DNA of 41,559 bases, from contig CAJJAQ010000060.1 of assembly GCA_905182095.1 (NCBI GenBank), forward strand, positions 1 to 41,559, given 5' to 3'. The position numbers were made by a program, and so were the translations under genes. Numbering within the stretch: position 1 is the first letter of the stretch; the number at the start of each line of letters is the position of its first letter. Positions 25,870 to 34,812 of the stretch are shown in pieces. The notes under the pieces are model-generated. The model made no database searches, had not been told where the DNA came from, and saw only the letters and a list, made by a program, of their open reading frames with translations. Origin of the DNA: an uncultured Pseudomonadales bacterium. Lineage in GTDB: Bacteria; Pseudomonadota; Gammaproteobacteria; Pseudomonadales; Azotimanducaceae.

Positions 25870-27045
25870 ATGAGCACTCAACTAGAGCAACAAAGCCCTC
25901 GCGGTAGCAGCCAAGTTATTTTCTTACTGGCGGCACTGATCATTGTTGCGGCTGGGCTTAAATCCGCCCAAGAAATTATGGTGCCCTTTTTGTTGGCAGC
26001 ATTTATCGCAACCATTGCTGCCACACCCATGTTCTGGATTCGCTCCAAAGGCATACCCGCAGGAATAGCATTGGCGTTAGTCGTAGTCGGCATATTTACC
26101 GCTCTCCTACTCATTGGCGCGGTGGCTACACAGTCCACATCCGCGTTTATTGCCAAACTGCCCTTTTACCAAGAACGCCTCTTAAGTATTCAAGTAGACA
26201 TAGTTCAAGCCCTAGAAGGCTTTGGTATTCCTGTTGACCTATCTAGCCTGCTCGAAGGCCTGTCTATTAGCTCGGCGCTTCAATTCGCAGGCTCTACTCT
26301 GGCAAGCCTAGGCAACTTACTGAGTAACGGTTTTCTAATCATACTCACGGTGATTTTCATTCTCGCTGAAGCCACCAGCTTTTACCCAAAGTTGAACTCG
26401 GTATTGAGCAACCCTGAACGCGACTTGGTTTACTTCACACGCTTCGCCAACAACATGAATCGTTACGTGGCCATCAAAACTTCCATGAGCCTACTGACCG
26501 GCGCGTTGGTGACAATTGCTCTGTGGGTACTAGACATCGACTTCCCCGTACTTTGGGGACTGCTGGCGTTTCTGCTCAACTTTATCCCCACCATTGGCTC
26601 AATTTTCGCTGCTGTACCGCCATTATTATTGGCGCTAATACAGCATAGCCCTAGCGTTGCAGGTGCGGTGGCACTGGTTTTCTTCCTTATTAACATGGCC
26701 GTGGGCAATATTTTGGAGCCTCGCTACATGGGCAAGGGTTTGGACCTTTCCACCTTGGTAGTATTTTTATCTCTGATCTTTTGGGGCTGGATACTTGGCA
26801 CTGTAGGCATGTTTCTTTCAGTGCCACTAACCATGACCGGCAAGATCGCCATGGAAGCTAACCCAAGAACACTGTGGTTAGCGCGGCTGTTGGGGCAAGG
26901 CGAAGACGGTAATTTGACCCCCATAAACACTGAAAATAAAGACAATCCATCGACCCAAACGAATAGTCCAAATAATAGTGAAGCCACAAGCCCGACCAAA
27001 CCCCAGGTCCACAGCAAAACCCAGCAAGAGTCAGACAACACATGA
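25870..27045 (+). CDS. AI-2E family (PerM/TqsA-like) membrane transporter
   Basis: A 391-residue inner-membrane protein of the AI-2E transporter family. Seven or eight hydrophobic segments are visible: FLLAALIIVAAGL and VPFLLAAFIATI at the N-terminus, and ALWVLDIDFPVLWGLLAFLLNFIPTIGSI, the family's hallmark region, in the centre. The C-terminal ~55 residues are a polar, Asn/Thr/Ser-rich tail. Family members have been linked to AI-2 export or Na+/H+ antiport, and the substrate here is unknown. The 3' end overlaps hisC by four bases. Confidence 0.85.
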   Translation: MSTQLEQQSPRGSSQVIFLLAALIIVAAGLKSAQEIMVPFLLAAFIATIAATPMFWIRSKGIPAGIALALVVVGIFTALLLIGAVATQSTSAFIAKLPFYQERLLSIQVDIVQALEGFGIPVDLSSLLEGLSISSALQFAGSTLASLGNLLSNGFLIILTVIFILAEATSFYPKLNSVLSNPERDLVYFTRFANNMNRYVAIKTSMSLLTGALVTIALWVLDIDFPVLWGLLAFLLNFIPTIGSIFAAVPPLLLALIQHSPSVAGAVALVFFLINMAVGNILEPRYMGKGLDLSTLVVFLSLIFWGWILGTVGMFLSVPLTMTGKIAMEANPRTLWLARLLGQGEDGNLTPINTENKDNPSTQTNSPNNSEATSPTKPQVHSKTQQESDNT

Positions 27046-28121
27046 GTCAATTTGAACGGCCCAACATAGCGGCCTTGCAAGGGTACAGCTCAGGCGAGCA
27101 ACCCTTAGAAAAAGAAACCATTAAACTCAATACCAACGAAAACCCTTTTCCTGTCAGCGTAAAAGTTCAGGCCGCATTAATGGATTTTGCAACCGCAGAT
27201 CTGCGAGTTTATCCGCAACCTACCGCAGACAAATTACGTGATGCCATTGCCGCACATCATGGTCTGACCCGGGACCACGTAATCGTCACCCATGCGGGAG
27301 ATGAAGCGCTAAGGCTGGCTATAACCACATTTGTTGAGCCAGGAGGTACTTTAGGCACCACAGAGCCAAGCTATTCCCTGTATCCAGTGCTGAGCAAAAT
27401 TCAAGACGCCAACATGCATACTCTGGCATTACACGACGATTGGTCTATTCCCAGTGAATTTGCACAGACTATGACAGAGCATAACGCTCAGCTAACCTGC
27501 TTGGTTAACCCCCATGCTCCTAGCGGCCACCTTACGCCCTTACAAAGCATAGAATCCATTGCCAAAAATATCAGCGGAGTACTGTTAGTAGACGAAGCTT
27601 ATATCGACTTTGTCGACCCAGATCTGGCTTATTCCAGCAAAGCCCTGATCAATGCCCAAGACAATGTTCTGGTTCTACGCACCTTCAGCAAAGGCTATAG
27701 CTTGGCCGGTTTGCGCCTGGGTTATTTGCTCGGCGACCCAGAGTTAATCAAGCCTATGCTAGAAAAAACTCGCGACAGCTACAATGTTGATGGCATTAGC
27801 CAAGCATTGGGCTTAGCCGCAATTAGCGACCAAGACTATGCAAAAGATACCTGGCGGCAGGTCCGCGAACAAAGACAGGTGCTGGGCGATGCCCTAGTAG
27901 CACTGGGATTTAGCTGCCCACATAGTGAAGCAAACTTTTTACTCGCCACCACCCCAGAAGAAATAGACGCAGAAGGTTTGTACGAAGCGCTGAAAGCCAA
28001 AGGCATTTTAGTACGCTTTTTCCCAACGCCACGGCTTAAAGACAAATTGCGGATTACCATCGGCACAGCCGAGCAAAACGAAAAGTTAATCGCCAGCATC
28101 CGCCAGCTAATAACCCGCTAA
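27042..28121 (+). CDS. hisC: Histidinol-phosphate aminotransferase
   Basis: A 359-residue fold-type-I PLP enzyme converting imidazole acetol phosphate to histidinol phosphate. LNTNENPFPVSVKV is the N-terminal substrate motif, NPHAPSG (156-162) and VDEAYIDF (183-190) bind the cofactor, and Lys217 in RTFSKGYSLAGLRLGY forms the Schiff base. The ending LRITIGTAEQNEKLIASI is typical. The ATG overlaps the preceding stop. It is outside a his operon; arom-type HisC paralogs that accept phenylalanine or tyrosine precursors are possible. Confidence 0.9.
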   Translation: MSQFERPNIAALQGYSSGEQPLEKETIKLNTNENPFPVSVKVQAALMDFATADLRVYPQPTADKLRDAIAAHHGLTRDHVIVTHAGDEALRLAITTFVEPGGTLGTTEPSYSLYPVLSKIQDANMHTLALHDDWSIPSEFAQTMTEHNAQLTCLVNPHAPSGHLTPLQSIESIAKNISGVLLVDEAYIDFVDPDLAYSSKALINAQDNVLVLRTFSKGYSLAGLRLGYLLGDPELIKPMLEKTRDSYNVDGISQALGLAAISDQDYAKDTWRQVREQRQVLGDALVALGFSCPHSEANFLLATTPEEIDAEGLYEALKAKGILVRFFPTPRLKDKLRITIGTAEQNEKLIASIRQLITR

Positions 28122-28169
28122 TTTCCGCCGGTGCTGGCTTAATACCCAAATACATCGAAAGGAATTCCA

Positions 28170-28640
28170 ATGAGTAAACATCTGCTCAATAAGCAAAATA
28201 TTGCAGCGCTGCCCATCACCCGGGTGCAGCATCAATTCAACGCCAATGCTATTCGCTCAACAAAAACCCTCAGTTCCGCCACGGGCATGCAGCGCTTAGG
28301 CATACACCTCGTCACCATCAGCCAGGGCAACGACTCCACAACCCACCACTACCACGATGCTGACGAAGAATTCATCTACATTGTTTCTGGCAAAGGCATA
28401 GCCCGCATAGGCGAGGAATCATTCGAAGTAGGCGCTGGAGACTTCATGGGTTTTCCAGCGCCATCAGACGCTCACAGCCTGCACAACCCTCACGCAGAAG
28501 ATTTGGTTTATCTTATGGGCGGCGAAGGCTGGCCCGTAGACGTTGTTCACTACCCAGAGATAAAGCGCAGCATGACCCGCTCACACGGCAAGCGTGCCTA
28601 TAGCGACTGGGAAGATATTACGGAGGTTAAAGGCCGTTAG
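28170..28640 (+). CDS. Cupin domain protein
   Basis: A 156-residue single cupin. THHYHDADEEFIYIVSGKG carries the HxH-x4-E-x6-G metal motif, and the second motif DFMGFPAPSDAHSLHN gives the fourth ligand His. No catalytic partner domain, so it may bind a sugar or act as a small dioxygenase; unknown. GAAAGGAA precedes the ATG, 48 bp after hisC. Confidence 0.82.
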   Translation: MSKHLLNKQNIAALPITRVQHQFNANAIRSTKTLSSATGMQRLGIHLVTISQGNDSTTHHYHDADEEFIYIVSGKGIARIGEESFEVGAGDFMGFPAPSDAHSLHNPHAEDLVYLMGGEGWPVDVVHYPEIKRSMTRSHGKRAYSDWEDITEVKGR

Positions 28641-29075
28641 CAGCGCCAAAGTGCCCCTTGAACAAAGCGCTGATTAACCGCGTTTTGTCGACAATGCTAG
28701 GTTTCGGGATGCGGGATGCGGGATGCGGAGCTTGGACACAACGGCGGCAAGCATTTTTATTAGTACCACGCCCAGCGCTATATCAGCGCCTTACCAGAGC
28801 GATACCAGCGCCATACCAGTGCGATAACAAAACAATAGATCACCCCCCACTTTAGCCCAGCGGACAACTTCTACTGGGTATAAAGATGACGTTTAGTCAC
28901 AAAACAGACCGCCATTTGGCGAAAGCCCTAAGGTCGAGTACCCTCTAGCCCAGCCTTGTCAGCGCAACACCTGCACTGAAGGGGCAAAACTACTGATCGC
29001 TGCTGATGACTATTGATGACTATTGATCAATAGTCATCAGCGAATTAGTCGAAGCAATAAATTATAGGAGGGGAT
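28641..29075. other. 435-bp gap with repeats and a long palindrome
   Basis: No gene supported. It contains GGGATGC repeated three times (period 7, about 28706-28728), then five degenerate 11-bp units of the form CAGCGCCATAC (about 28776-28830), then a 26-bp perfect palindrome at 29014-29039 (listed separately). A 65-codon open frame across the repeats is an artefact of them. The promoter of the luciferase-like gene must lie near the palindrome. Confidence 0.6.
29014..29039. promoter_or_regulatory. 26-bp perfect palindrome, candidate operator
   Basis: TGATGACTATTGA is followed directly by its exact reverse complement TCAATAGTCATCA. A further direct copy of the half-site starts at 29003, so the larger element can also fold as a 15-bp stem with an 8-nt loop. 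It ends 36 bp before the ATG of the luciferase-like oxidoreductase, where a repressor site would be expected. It could instead be a hairpin in the transcript. Confidence 0.5.
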
Positions 29076-29981
29076 ATGACTCAGTTACCTGCAGTGAGCC
29101 TTGCCGCCGTACCCGGCCGCAGATTACAAACCATCGAAATCGCCAAAGAAATTGAAAAGAAAGGATTCCCCGGCATCTTCGGACCCAGCCTAGGTGACAG
29201 TCTGTCTCTTTGTAACGCCATTGCCCTAGCGACAACTGACGTCATGATTGGCACCAGTATTACGCCTATTTATACCCGTAATGTAGCGGACTTCGCGCAA
29301 ACAGCCGGCTTCTTACACGAAGTGTCCAATGGCCGTTTTCGCTTTGGTGTAGGCGTCAGCCACGCACCGGCCCTAAACCGCATGGGCATTACCGCAGGCA
29401 AGCCTTTGGGTGATATGCGCAAGTTCGTTGAAGACATGCACGCTGTGCCACGAGTAGGCGACATGCCACCTATCGTTTTGGCCACCCTGCGCGACAAGAT
29501 GATTCAGCTGGCTCAAGAGATCGGCGGCGGCATGGTATTTGCCAACGGCGCACGCTCTTATATGAGTCATTCATTAGGCAACCTATCTGCAGAAACACGC
29601 AGCAATGACGACTTCTTTATTGGCAACATGATTCCCACTTGTGTCAGCGACGACAAAGCTGCGGCCGCAGCCGTGTGCCGCAAAACACTGACCAGCTACG
29701 CATTCCTACCTAACTATAGAAACTACTGGAAGGCAGCGGGCTTTGAAGAAGAAATGAATGGTGTTGAAGCAGCCATCGCAGAAAAAGACTACGACCGCGT
29801 AGCTGAATGTCTGTCTGATCGCTGGCTTGCAGATACCACCCTCTTTGGCAGCGCAGCTGAAGTACGCGAAGGGGTAGAAGCTTGGTTCGACGCGGGCATT
29901 AAAACACCGATCATCGTGCCCTCATCAGCATCAGGCGGCCAGATTAAAGCATTGGAAGAATTCTTTGCCCTCTGGGACTAG
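29076..29981 (+). CDS. Luciferase-like (LLM class) flavin/F420-dependent oxidoreductase
   Basis: A 301-residue TIM-barrel oxidoreductase of the bacterial luciferase-like monooxygenase superfamily. The typical sequence blocks are GFPGIFGPSLGDSLSLCNAIALAT, IGTSITPIYTRN, and SNGRFRFGVGVSHAP. It would use FMNH2 or F420; in gammaproteobacteria FMN is more likely. Substrate unknown. The ribosome-binding site is unusually strong (TAGGAGGGG, 2-3 bp from ATG). Overlaps sixA by 17 bp. Confidence 0.82.
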   Translation: MTQLPAVSLAAVPGRRLQTIEIAKEIEKKGFPGIFGPSLGDSLSLCNAIALATTDVMIGTSITPIYTRNVADFAQTAGFLHEVSNGRFRFGVGVSHAPALNRMGITAGKPLGDMRKFVEDMHAVPRVGDMPPIVLATLRDKMIQLAQEIGGGMVFANGARSYMSHSLGNLSAETRSNDDFFIGNMIPTCVSDDKAAAAAVCRKTLTSYAFLPNYRNYWKAAGFEEEMNGVEAAIAEKDYDRVAECLSDRWLADTTLFGSAAEVREGVEAWFDAGIKTPIIVPSSASGGQIKALEEFFALWD

Positions 29982-30498
29982 CCCACGCCCATTGCGCCAA
30001 TCGCGTAAAATCCGACTCATCAGACACGGCCAAGCCGAGCCGAGTCGGTTTGGGCAAACAGATTTCGCAAGGCCACTGGATCAGCGTGGCCTTGATGATC
30101 TACACAACACCGCAGCGCAGTTAGTTGCGCGCAAAGAAAATACAGCAGATTGGTTGTGGAGCAGTTCAGCGGCTAGAACATTAGCCACCGCACAAGCCCT
30201 CTCATCTACGTGCAATTGCCCTATGCAATTAGAGGAAGATCTCTATTTAGCCGGACCAGAAACCATACTCAGCGTGCTACAAAGTACCCCTGAAGATTTC
30301 CATAACATCATACTGGTGGGTCACAACCCGGGTATTAGTATGTTGGCGGGGTTACTCAGCAATCCTTCACTAACAATTGAACTAGCCACATTGGGTATAA
30401 TAGAACTGACATTTGACGGGCAATGGCAGCACCTAAACTTTGGTCAATGCCAGCTGCAAAGCACCTATTACTATAAAACCGGCGTTGCTAAAGAGTAG
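29965..30498 (+). CDS. sixA: SixA-like phosphohistidine phosphatase
   Basis: A 177-residue histidine-phosphatase-family protein. The catalytic RHGQAE is present, as are SSSAARTLATAQAL and VGHNPGIS with the second catalytic His. SixA dephosphorylates phosphohistidine in phosphotransfer proteins (in E. coli, the nitrogen PTS NPr). The start is likely the TTG at 29965, because GGAAG lies six bases before it, which puts the N-terminal 17 bp inside the preceding gene; a TTG at 29992 is the alternative. Confidence 0.85.
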   Translation: MPSGTSPRPLRQSRKIRLIRHGQAEPSRFGQTDFARPLDQRGLDDLHNTAAQLVARKENTADWLWSSSAARTLATAQALSSTCNCPMQLEEDLYLAGPETILSVLQSTPEDFHNIILVGHNPGISMLAGLLSNPSLTIELATLGIIELTFDGQWQHLNFGQCQLQSTYYYKTGVAKE

Positions 30499-30899
30499 AA
30501 AAGCCAGCGGCCTGAAACCAGCAGAATACGGCCAACGAACTATTTTATTAGGGCTATTTCCTTAGCGCTCTTTTCCTAACACTCTTTTCTTAACGCCGTT
30601 TCCTTAACGCTGTTTCCTAAAAGCTATTTCCAAAGAACTGTTTCCAAAGAACTGTTTCCAAAGAACTACTTGCAAAGAACTAGCAAAAGACCCAATACCC
30701 GCGCTAGAAGCGTCGAAGGACAAAACTGATTGGCTAAACGGATTAATCGTACTAATTGACTAAGCCACTTAACCGATTTGCCTAACTACATTGCTTAAGC
30801 GATTTGCCTGACTTAGTTGCTCACCAAGTTGCGTGCCAAGTTGCATAAAGAGAGCGGTGAATAGATTAAGGCTTCTACCAAGCTCTCCTTATCTTCCGA
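30499..30899. other. 401-bp gap dominated by degenerate tandem repeats
   Basis: Between convergent sixA and the methyltransferase gene. It contains a nine-unit 14-bp array (30551-30677, listed separately) and then a second, looser family of 12-17-bp units at about 30725-30845 based on TTGCCTAACTAC / TTGCGTGCCAAG. No gene or terminator was recognised. Confidence 0.65.
30551..30677. repeat. Nine-unit 14-bp degenerate tandem repeat
   Basis: Consensus close to AACTGTTTCCAAAG. Units at 30636-30649 and 30650-30663 are identical; units further left drift progressively (for example CGCTGTTTCCTAAA, CGCCGTTTCCTTAA), and one unit at 30565 is 15 bp. The gradient of divergence suggests repeated duplication at the right-hand end. 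Confidence 0.88.
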
Positions 30900-31916
30900 C
30901 TAAGCGGAGGGCTTGAAAATCTTCGCCACATAAAACCCATCCCAGGGCCCAGCAGGCAATACCCGCAGGGTCAGCGCCAAATTTTCGTTCAACCCTTTGC
31001 CCAACCATTGAGTAAGTCCCGGCATAGAGTTTTCTGGATATTCTGGAATAGGCATAATCTGCGCATCGGTCTTTTTCAACAATGACGCCACCACCAATTC
31101 GTTTTCATCAGGGGCAAAACTGCAGGTGCAATAAAGCAATATGCCCCCGGGCTTCAACGCCATATAGGCAGAGCGTATTAGACTCTTTTGCTTGCGCTGG
31201 GTTTCTTTAACCTTGCGCGGACTCCAATGCTGATACGTGCTGGCATTCGACCAATTCATTCGCGACTCTGAAGAGCATGGCGCATCTAACAAAACTCGAT
31301 CAAAGCGCTCGGGTACCGCCCGCCCAACACTGCGCCCGTCACGCTGATAAAAAACAACATTGGTCACACCGCAACGCTGCAAGTTAGCTTGCATACGAAA
31401 AAATCGACCACGTATGGGTTCCACCGCTGCCAAACGCCCGCTGTTACGCATACGCGCGGCAATGGCCAGCGTTTTACCTCCGGGAGCTGCAGCTAAATCC
31501 AATATCTCTTCGTCCTGTTGAGGGTCGAGTATAGACACAGCAAAATAGCTGGCTGGGTTCTGAATATAAATCTGGCCAGTTTCAGCACTGGCATGTTGAG
31601 AAATTGCCGCACCTGCAACGACAGAATATAAATCTGGCAGGCCAGGCACCGGCTCTCCTAACGAACCGCCCATGTGTGCCTGTAGTGACGCAACGAGCTG
31701 TTCTTTGTCAGTAGCAGACTCTATTTGTAGGTCGTTCAACCAATAGCTGGAAGCCGTCTTCTGCCCCAACTCTGCAATAATCCGCTGAGCCTCATCTAAG
31801 CCAAATACACTCTCAAGGCGCTGGCAAAAATCCCCGGCAAATTGAAAATCCTCCGGCAATTGATCTACCAACGCCTGATTAACAGGGAGTGCTACAAATT
31901 TGTTTGCTTTGGCCAC
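30900..31916 (-). CDS. RsmB/RsmF-type RNA cytosine-C5 methyltransferase
   Basis: A 338-residue SAM-dependent RNA m5C methyltransferase. AdoMet motif I reads LDLAAAPGGKTLAIA, motif IV is DAPCSSESRMNW with the PCS cysteine that releases product, and motif VI, YCTCSFAPDENE, carries the catalytic TCS-type Cys. It lacks the N-terminal NusB-like domain of RsmB and the long C-terminal PUA-like parts of E. coli RsmF, so it is a shorter member of unknown RNA target. Starts with GTG. Monocistronic on the minus strand. Confidence 0.85.
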   Translation of the reverse strand: MAKANKFVALPVNQALVDQLPEDFQFAGDFCQRLESVFGLDEAQRIIAELGQKTASSYWLNDLQIESATDKEQLVASLQAHMGGSLGEPVPGLPDLYSVVAGAAISQHASAETGQIYIQNPASYFAVSILDPQQDEEILDLAAAPGGKTLAIAARMRNSGRLAAVEPIRGRFFRMQANLQRCGVTNVVFYQRDGRSVGRAVPERFDRVLLDAPCSSESRMNWSNASTYQHWSPRKVKETQRKQKSLIRSAYMALKPGGILLYCTCSFAPDENELVVASLLKKTDAQIMPIPEYPENSMPGLTQWLGKGLNENLALTLRVLPAGPWDGFYVAKIFKPSA

Positions 31917-32078
31917 GACTAAAATTCTCTCAATTGCATTTACTTAGCGTTGTTTAAGCTTAAGAACCACGAAAAATGGATGGCACCAGAACTTTATGCA
32001 GCGGTAGTATTACGCAAAGTGCATGGGGTAAATACACTCCATAGTACATTCGCCAAATAAATTAGAGGAGCAGCCTTT

Positions 32079-32747
32079 TTGAAACTCGCAAAACCCGCAT
32101 TAGACGTTGGCTTATACACCAACCAACTAGACCCAAGCTTGGCATTTTGGCAAGACCAAGTTGGTCTCACATACAGCGAAATGTTGCCCCTAGGCGGCGG
32201 CGCTAGGCAACATCGACACGCCATTGGCGACAGCGTACTGAAGGTTAATCATAGCCGCCACGCGCTTGAGGCCGGTGACAGTGGTCTGAGCAAACTAAGC
32301 ATCTACAGCGCATCTGTAGAAGAGCCTGCACAGCTTTTAGACCCAGACGGCAACCACATAGACCTTTGCCCAATCACCGCGCAAAGTCCTAATTTGTCCC
32401 TTACGCTGGCAGTGACAGATTTAGCACGCAGTGAAGAATTTTACGCCCAAACCTTGGGACTACCCCAAGACACCGAAGGCGGCTTTCGAGCCGGCGCGTC
32501 GCAGATATTACTCACACAGGGCGGCAGTTTAGGCGAGGTGCCACAAAAAGCACTGGGGCTGCGTTATATGACCTTTCAAATTTTTGATGTGGTGGCCGAA
32601 CACGCCCATGTGATCAGCAACGGCGGTAGCGAAGGCATGGCCCCGGTACGCCTGGGAGAAGTTGCCTTTATCAGTTTTGTACGCGACCCAGACGGCAACT
32701 GGATAGAGCTCAGCCAAAGAAAATCTATCACTGGATCTCTCGCTTGA
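32079..32747 (+). CDS. VOC (glyoxalase/dioxygenase fold) protein, two-domain
   Basis: A 222-residue protein made of two vicinal-oxygen-chelate modules. The first begins KPALDVGLYTNQLDPSLAFW, the second LSLTLAVTDLARSEEFYAQTLGLP and ends DPDGNWIELSQ. Metal-binding residues (Asp/Glu/His) are present at the usual strand ends (DPDGNHIDL, DPDGNWIEL). Likely a glyoxalase- or dioxygenase-like enzyme; no substrate implied. A TTG start is supported by AGAGGAG eight bases upstream. Confidence 0.78.
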   Translation: MKLAKPALDVGLYTNQLDPSLAFWQDQVGLTYSEMLPLGGGARQHRHAIGDSVLKVNHSRHALEAGDSGLSKLSIYSASVEEPAQLLDPDGNHIDLCPITAQSPNLSLTLAVTDLARSEEFYAQTLGLPQDTEGGFRAGASQILLTQGGSLGEVPQKALGLRYMTFQIFDVVAEHAHVISNGGSEGMAPVRLGEVAFISFVRDPDGNWIELSQRKSITGSLA

Positions 32748-32868
32748 GAGGCTAAAACCACCTTCAAGCGCATTCAGAGCAAGGTCAGACTAGACTCAGG
32801 CTGACCTAATGGGTATACCTGTTCACTCACCATTCCTTTCGTAAAATCAGTTATTCCGGAGACAATCA

Positions 32869-33075
32869 ATGGGCCTTTTCTCTTTTCTCGTTCTCGTGGT
32901 CATCGCTTACTTGATATGGCGCATCAGCGATCAACTACCCGATGTTTTGTATAGATTGAGCGAGATACAAAAAGACATCGCAGAACTCAATAGACGCAGC
33001 AGTGAAAGCACAACTGAAACAATTGCGGACAAGACAAAGCCCGCAACTAAGAAAAAACCTAAAGCAGAAGATTAG
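32869..33075 (+). CDS. Small single-pass membrane protein
   Basis: A 68-residue protein: one membrane helix (about 3-18, LFSFLVLVVIAYLIW), a short amphipathic coil (ISDQLPDVLYRLSEIQKDIAEL), then a Lys/Thr/Pro-rich tail. It has a good ribosome-binding site (GGAGA, eight bases from ATG) and codon use like its neighbours, so I think it is real. No family recognised. It resembles small YidC- or Tat-type anchors in shape only. Confidence 0.55.
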   Translation: MGLFSFLVLVVIAYLIWRISDQLPDVLYRLSEIQKDIAELNRRSSESTTETIADKTKPATKKKPKAED

Positions 33076-33116
33076 ACTAATGTACTGTGCAATTTTGAAC
33101 CGGAGCTAAGCCAACC

Positions 33117-33926
33117 ATGCAAGCAAACGAGGGTCAGTCCGCAGAAAAAAATCGTCTGCGCAAAAAAAGTTTAGACTGGCGTGTGCGCTTCGGCCTAGCG
33201 ATAACTGCTGCTTGGATATTTCTTGGCAGCAGTTATATCACCGGGCAAATCGGTTGGGCGGCTTTTTCACGCCTCCCGGCTGAACAACTGGGCAGTTTTT
33301 TAGAGGGCGCCTTCGCACCCCTAGCTTTTCTTTGGTTAGTTATCGGCTATTTCTTGCAGCAAAAAGAGCTAGAGCAAAATACCCAAGCCCTGCATGCACA
33401 AGCATTACAAATTGGCCGCACCGCAGAACAAGCCATTATTCAATCTGAAAAATTGGCAGCTAGCGAACTCCACGCCCGTCAAGAAGCCTTTTTGCAGATT
33501 GCACAATTGGTGCGCGCCCAACTCGGCACAATTACCGGTTTACTGTATACCTCAAGCCAAGGTGACTCAGGCGACGGCACAGTAAATCCAGAAGAAATGA
33601 CTCGATTGTTTTCAGAACAGAGCAATGGCGACCTAGACTTGTTCAGCCGACGGCTGATACAAACAATCATTGTGGTCGAAGACGAAAAACAACGCTTTGA
33701 ACTATTTTACGGCACAGCCATTCGCGCCAGACACAGCAACCATTTTCTGTTCGCCTTTGAACGCTTAATGCGCAATGTAAAAGAAGTAGATCCCCAAGGC
33801 ATGCTCGAAGACGCTCTGATCTCCAGCGCCAACGGACTACTTTACGCCAGAATGAAAGGCCACCAGGCTAATGCACCAGTAGAATGGTCAGACCATGAAA
33901 AAACCGGAACTCAGATCCACCTCTAG
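33117..33926 (+). CDS. Membrane protein with coiled coil, unknown function
   Basis: A 269-residue protein with two membrane helices (about 25-43 AITAAWIFLGSSYITGQ and 64-82 APLAFLWLVIGYFL), then a coiled coil (about 83-125, rich in QALQIG/AEQ/LEQN heptads), then a soluble C-terminal domain with no motif I recognise. The coiled coil suggests oligomerisation. It follows the 68-aa protein by 41 bp and its 3' end lies 10 bp before the next gene's ATG, so all four (to the PNPOx gene) may be one transcript. Confidence 0.55.
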   Translation: MQANEGQSAEKNRLRKKSLDWRVRFGLAITAAWIFLGSSYITGQIGWAAFSRLPAEQLGSFLEGAFAPLAFLWLVIGYFLQQKELEQNTQALHAQALQIGRTAEQAIIQSEKLAASELHARQEAFLQIAQLVRAQLGTITGLLYTSSQGDSGDGTVNPEEMTRLFSEQSNGDLDLFSRRLIQTIIVVEDEKQRFELFYGTAIRARHSNHFLFAFERLMRNVKEVDPQGMLEDALISSANGLLYARMKGHQANAPVEWSDHEKTGTQIHL

Positions 33927-33936
33927 GAATCTAAAT

Positions 33937-34812
33937 ATGAAAATACAATTCCCCAGCGCACTGATCTTGCTCTGCGCCAGTTCACTCAGCTTCACCAACA
34001 CATGGGCGGCAGACCGCTTTGACAGTGTAGAAATCAAAGCCCAACCTGTTAGCGGAAGCGTACATATGCTCACTGGCTCAGGAGGCAATATTGGCGTATC
34101 CATTGGTACGGACGGCACACTGATTATTGATGATCAATTCGCGCCACTGGCAGAAAAAATACAAACTGCACTAACCACTTTAGGTGGCGACCGACCAAAA
34201 CTGATTTTAAATACCCACTTTCACGGCGACCACACCGGCAGCAATCCTAGTTTTGGCAACGGTGGCACCATTATCGCCCATGACAATGTTCGCGTGCGCC
34301 TAGCAGGCGAAGAAAATTTCGCAGCCAGCGGCTTACCCGTAGTCACCTATGCCAAGCAGCTTACCGTTCACTTTAACGGCGACGAACTGGCGCTAATACA
34401 CTTACCTAACGGTCATACAGATGGCGACAGTGTGGTGTGGTTTAAGCAAGCGAATGTAATTCATATGGGCGATCATTTCTTTAACCATGCATTCCCCTAC
34501 ATAGATGTAGGCAGTGGAGGCAGCGTTGCCGGCGTTATCCGCAACCTCGAGCATGTGATCCAAATGGTACCAGCCAACATCAAGATAATTCCCGGCCACG
34601 GTCCAATGGGCACTGTTACCGATTTGGGCAGAAGCCTAACTGTCATCAAGGCCACGCAAAAAATTGTCCAACAAGGCATGCAAACGGGTTTATCTGACAG
34701 CGCAATTGAAGAGCAACTCAGCAGCTATGCAAACTGGGGCAAAGGCTTTATTAACACATCACGCTGGATCAGCATTATCAAAAGCGACCTAGAAAAAAAT
34801 GCCAGCAGATAA
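33937..34812 (+). CDS. Secreted metallo-beta-lactamase fold hydrolase
   Basis: A 291-residue exported hydrolase. A Sec signal peptide is clear (IQFPSALILLCASSLSFTNTWA-like; cleavage near Ala-Asp), so the start is ATG 33937 with TAGGAA upstream rather than the in-frame ATG at 33895. The dinuclear metal motif THFHGDHTGSN is present, then His in GHTDGD, Asp in MGDHF and His in GHGP. It is related to the quinoprotein relay/subclass B3-like group, so lactamase activity should not be assumed. Its 3' end overlaps the PNPOx-like gene by 14 bp. Confidence 0.82.
   Translation: MKIQFPSALILLCASSLSFTNTWAADRFDSVEIKAQPVSGSVHMLTGSGGNIGVSIGTDGTLIIDDQFAPLAEKIQTALTTLGGDRPKLILNTHFHGDHTGSNPSFGNGGTIIAHDNVRVRLAGEENFAASGLPVVTYAKQLTVHFNGDELALIHLPNGHTDGDSVVWFKQANVIHMGDHFFNHAFPYIDVGSGGSVAGVIRNLEHVIQMVPANIKIIPGHGPMGTVTDLGRSLTVIKATQKIVQQGMQTGLSDSAIEEQLSSYANWGKGFINTSRWISIIKSDLEKNASR

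Noticed and set aside
28658-28855. 65-codon plus-strand open frame after the cupin gene
   Set aside because: It runs through 7-bp and 11-bp tandem repeats, has no good ribosome-binding site and no recognisable protein features.
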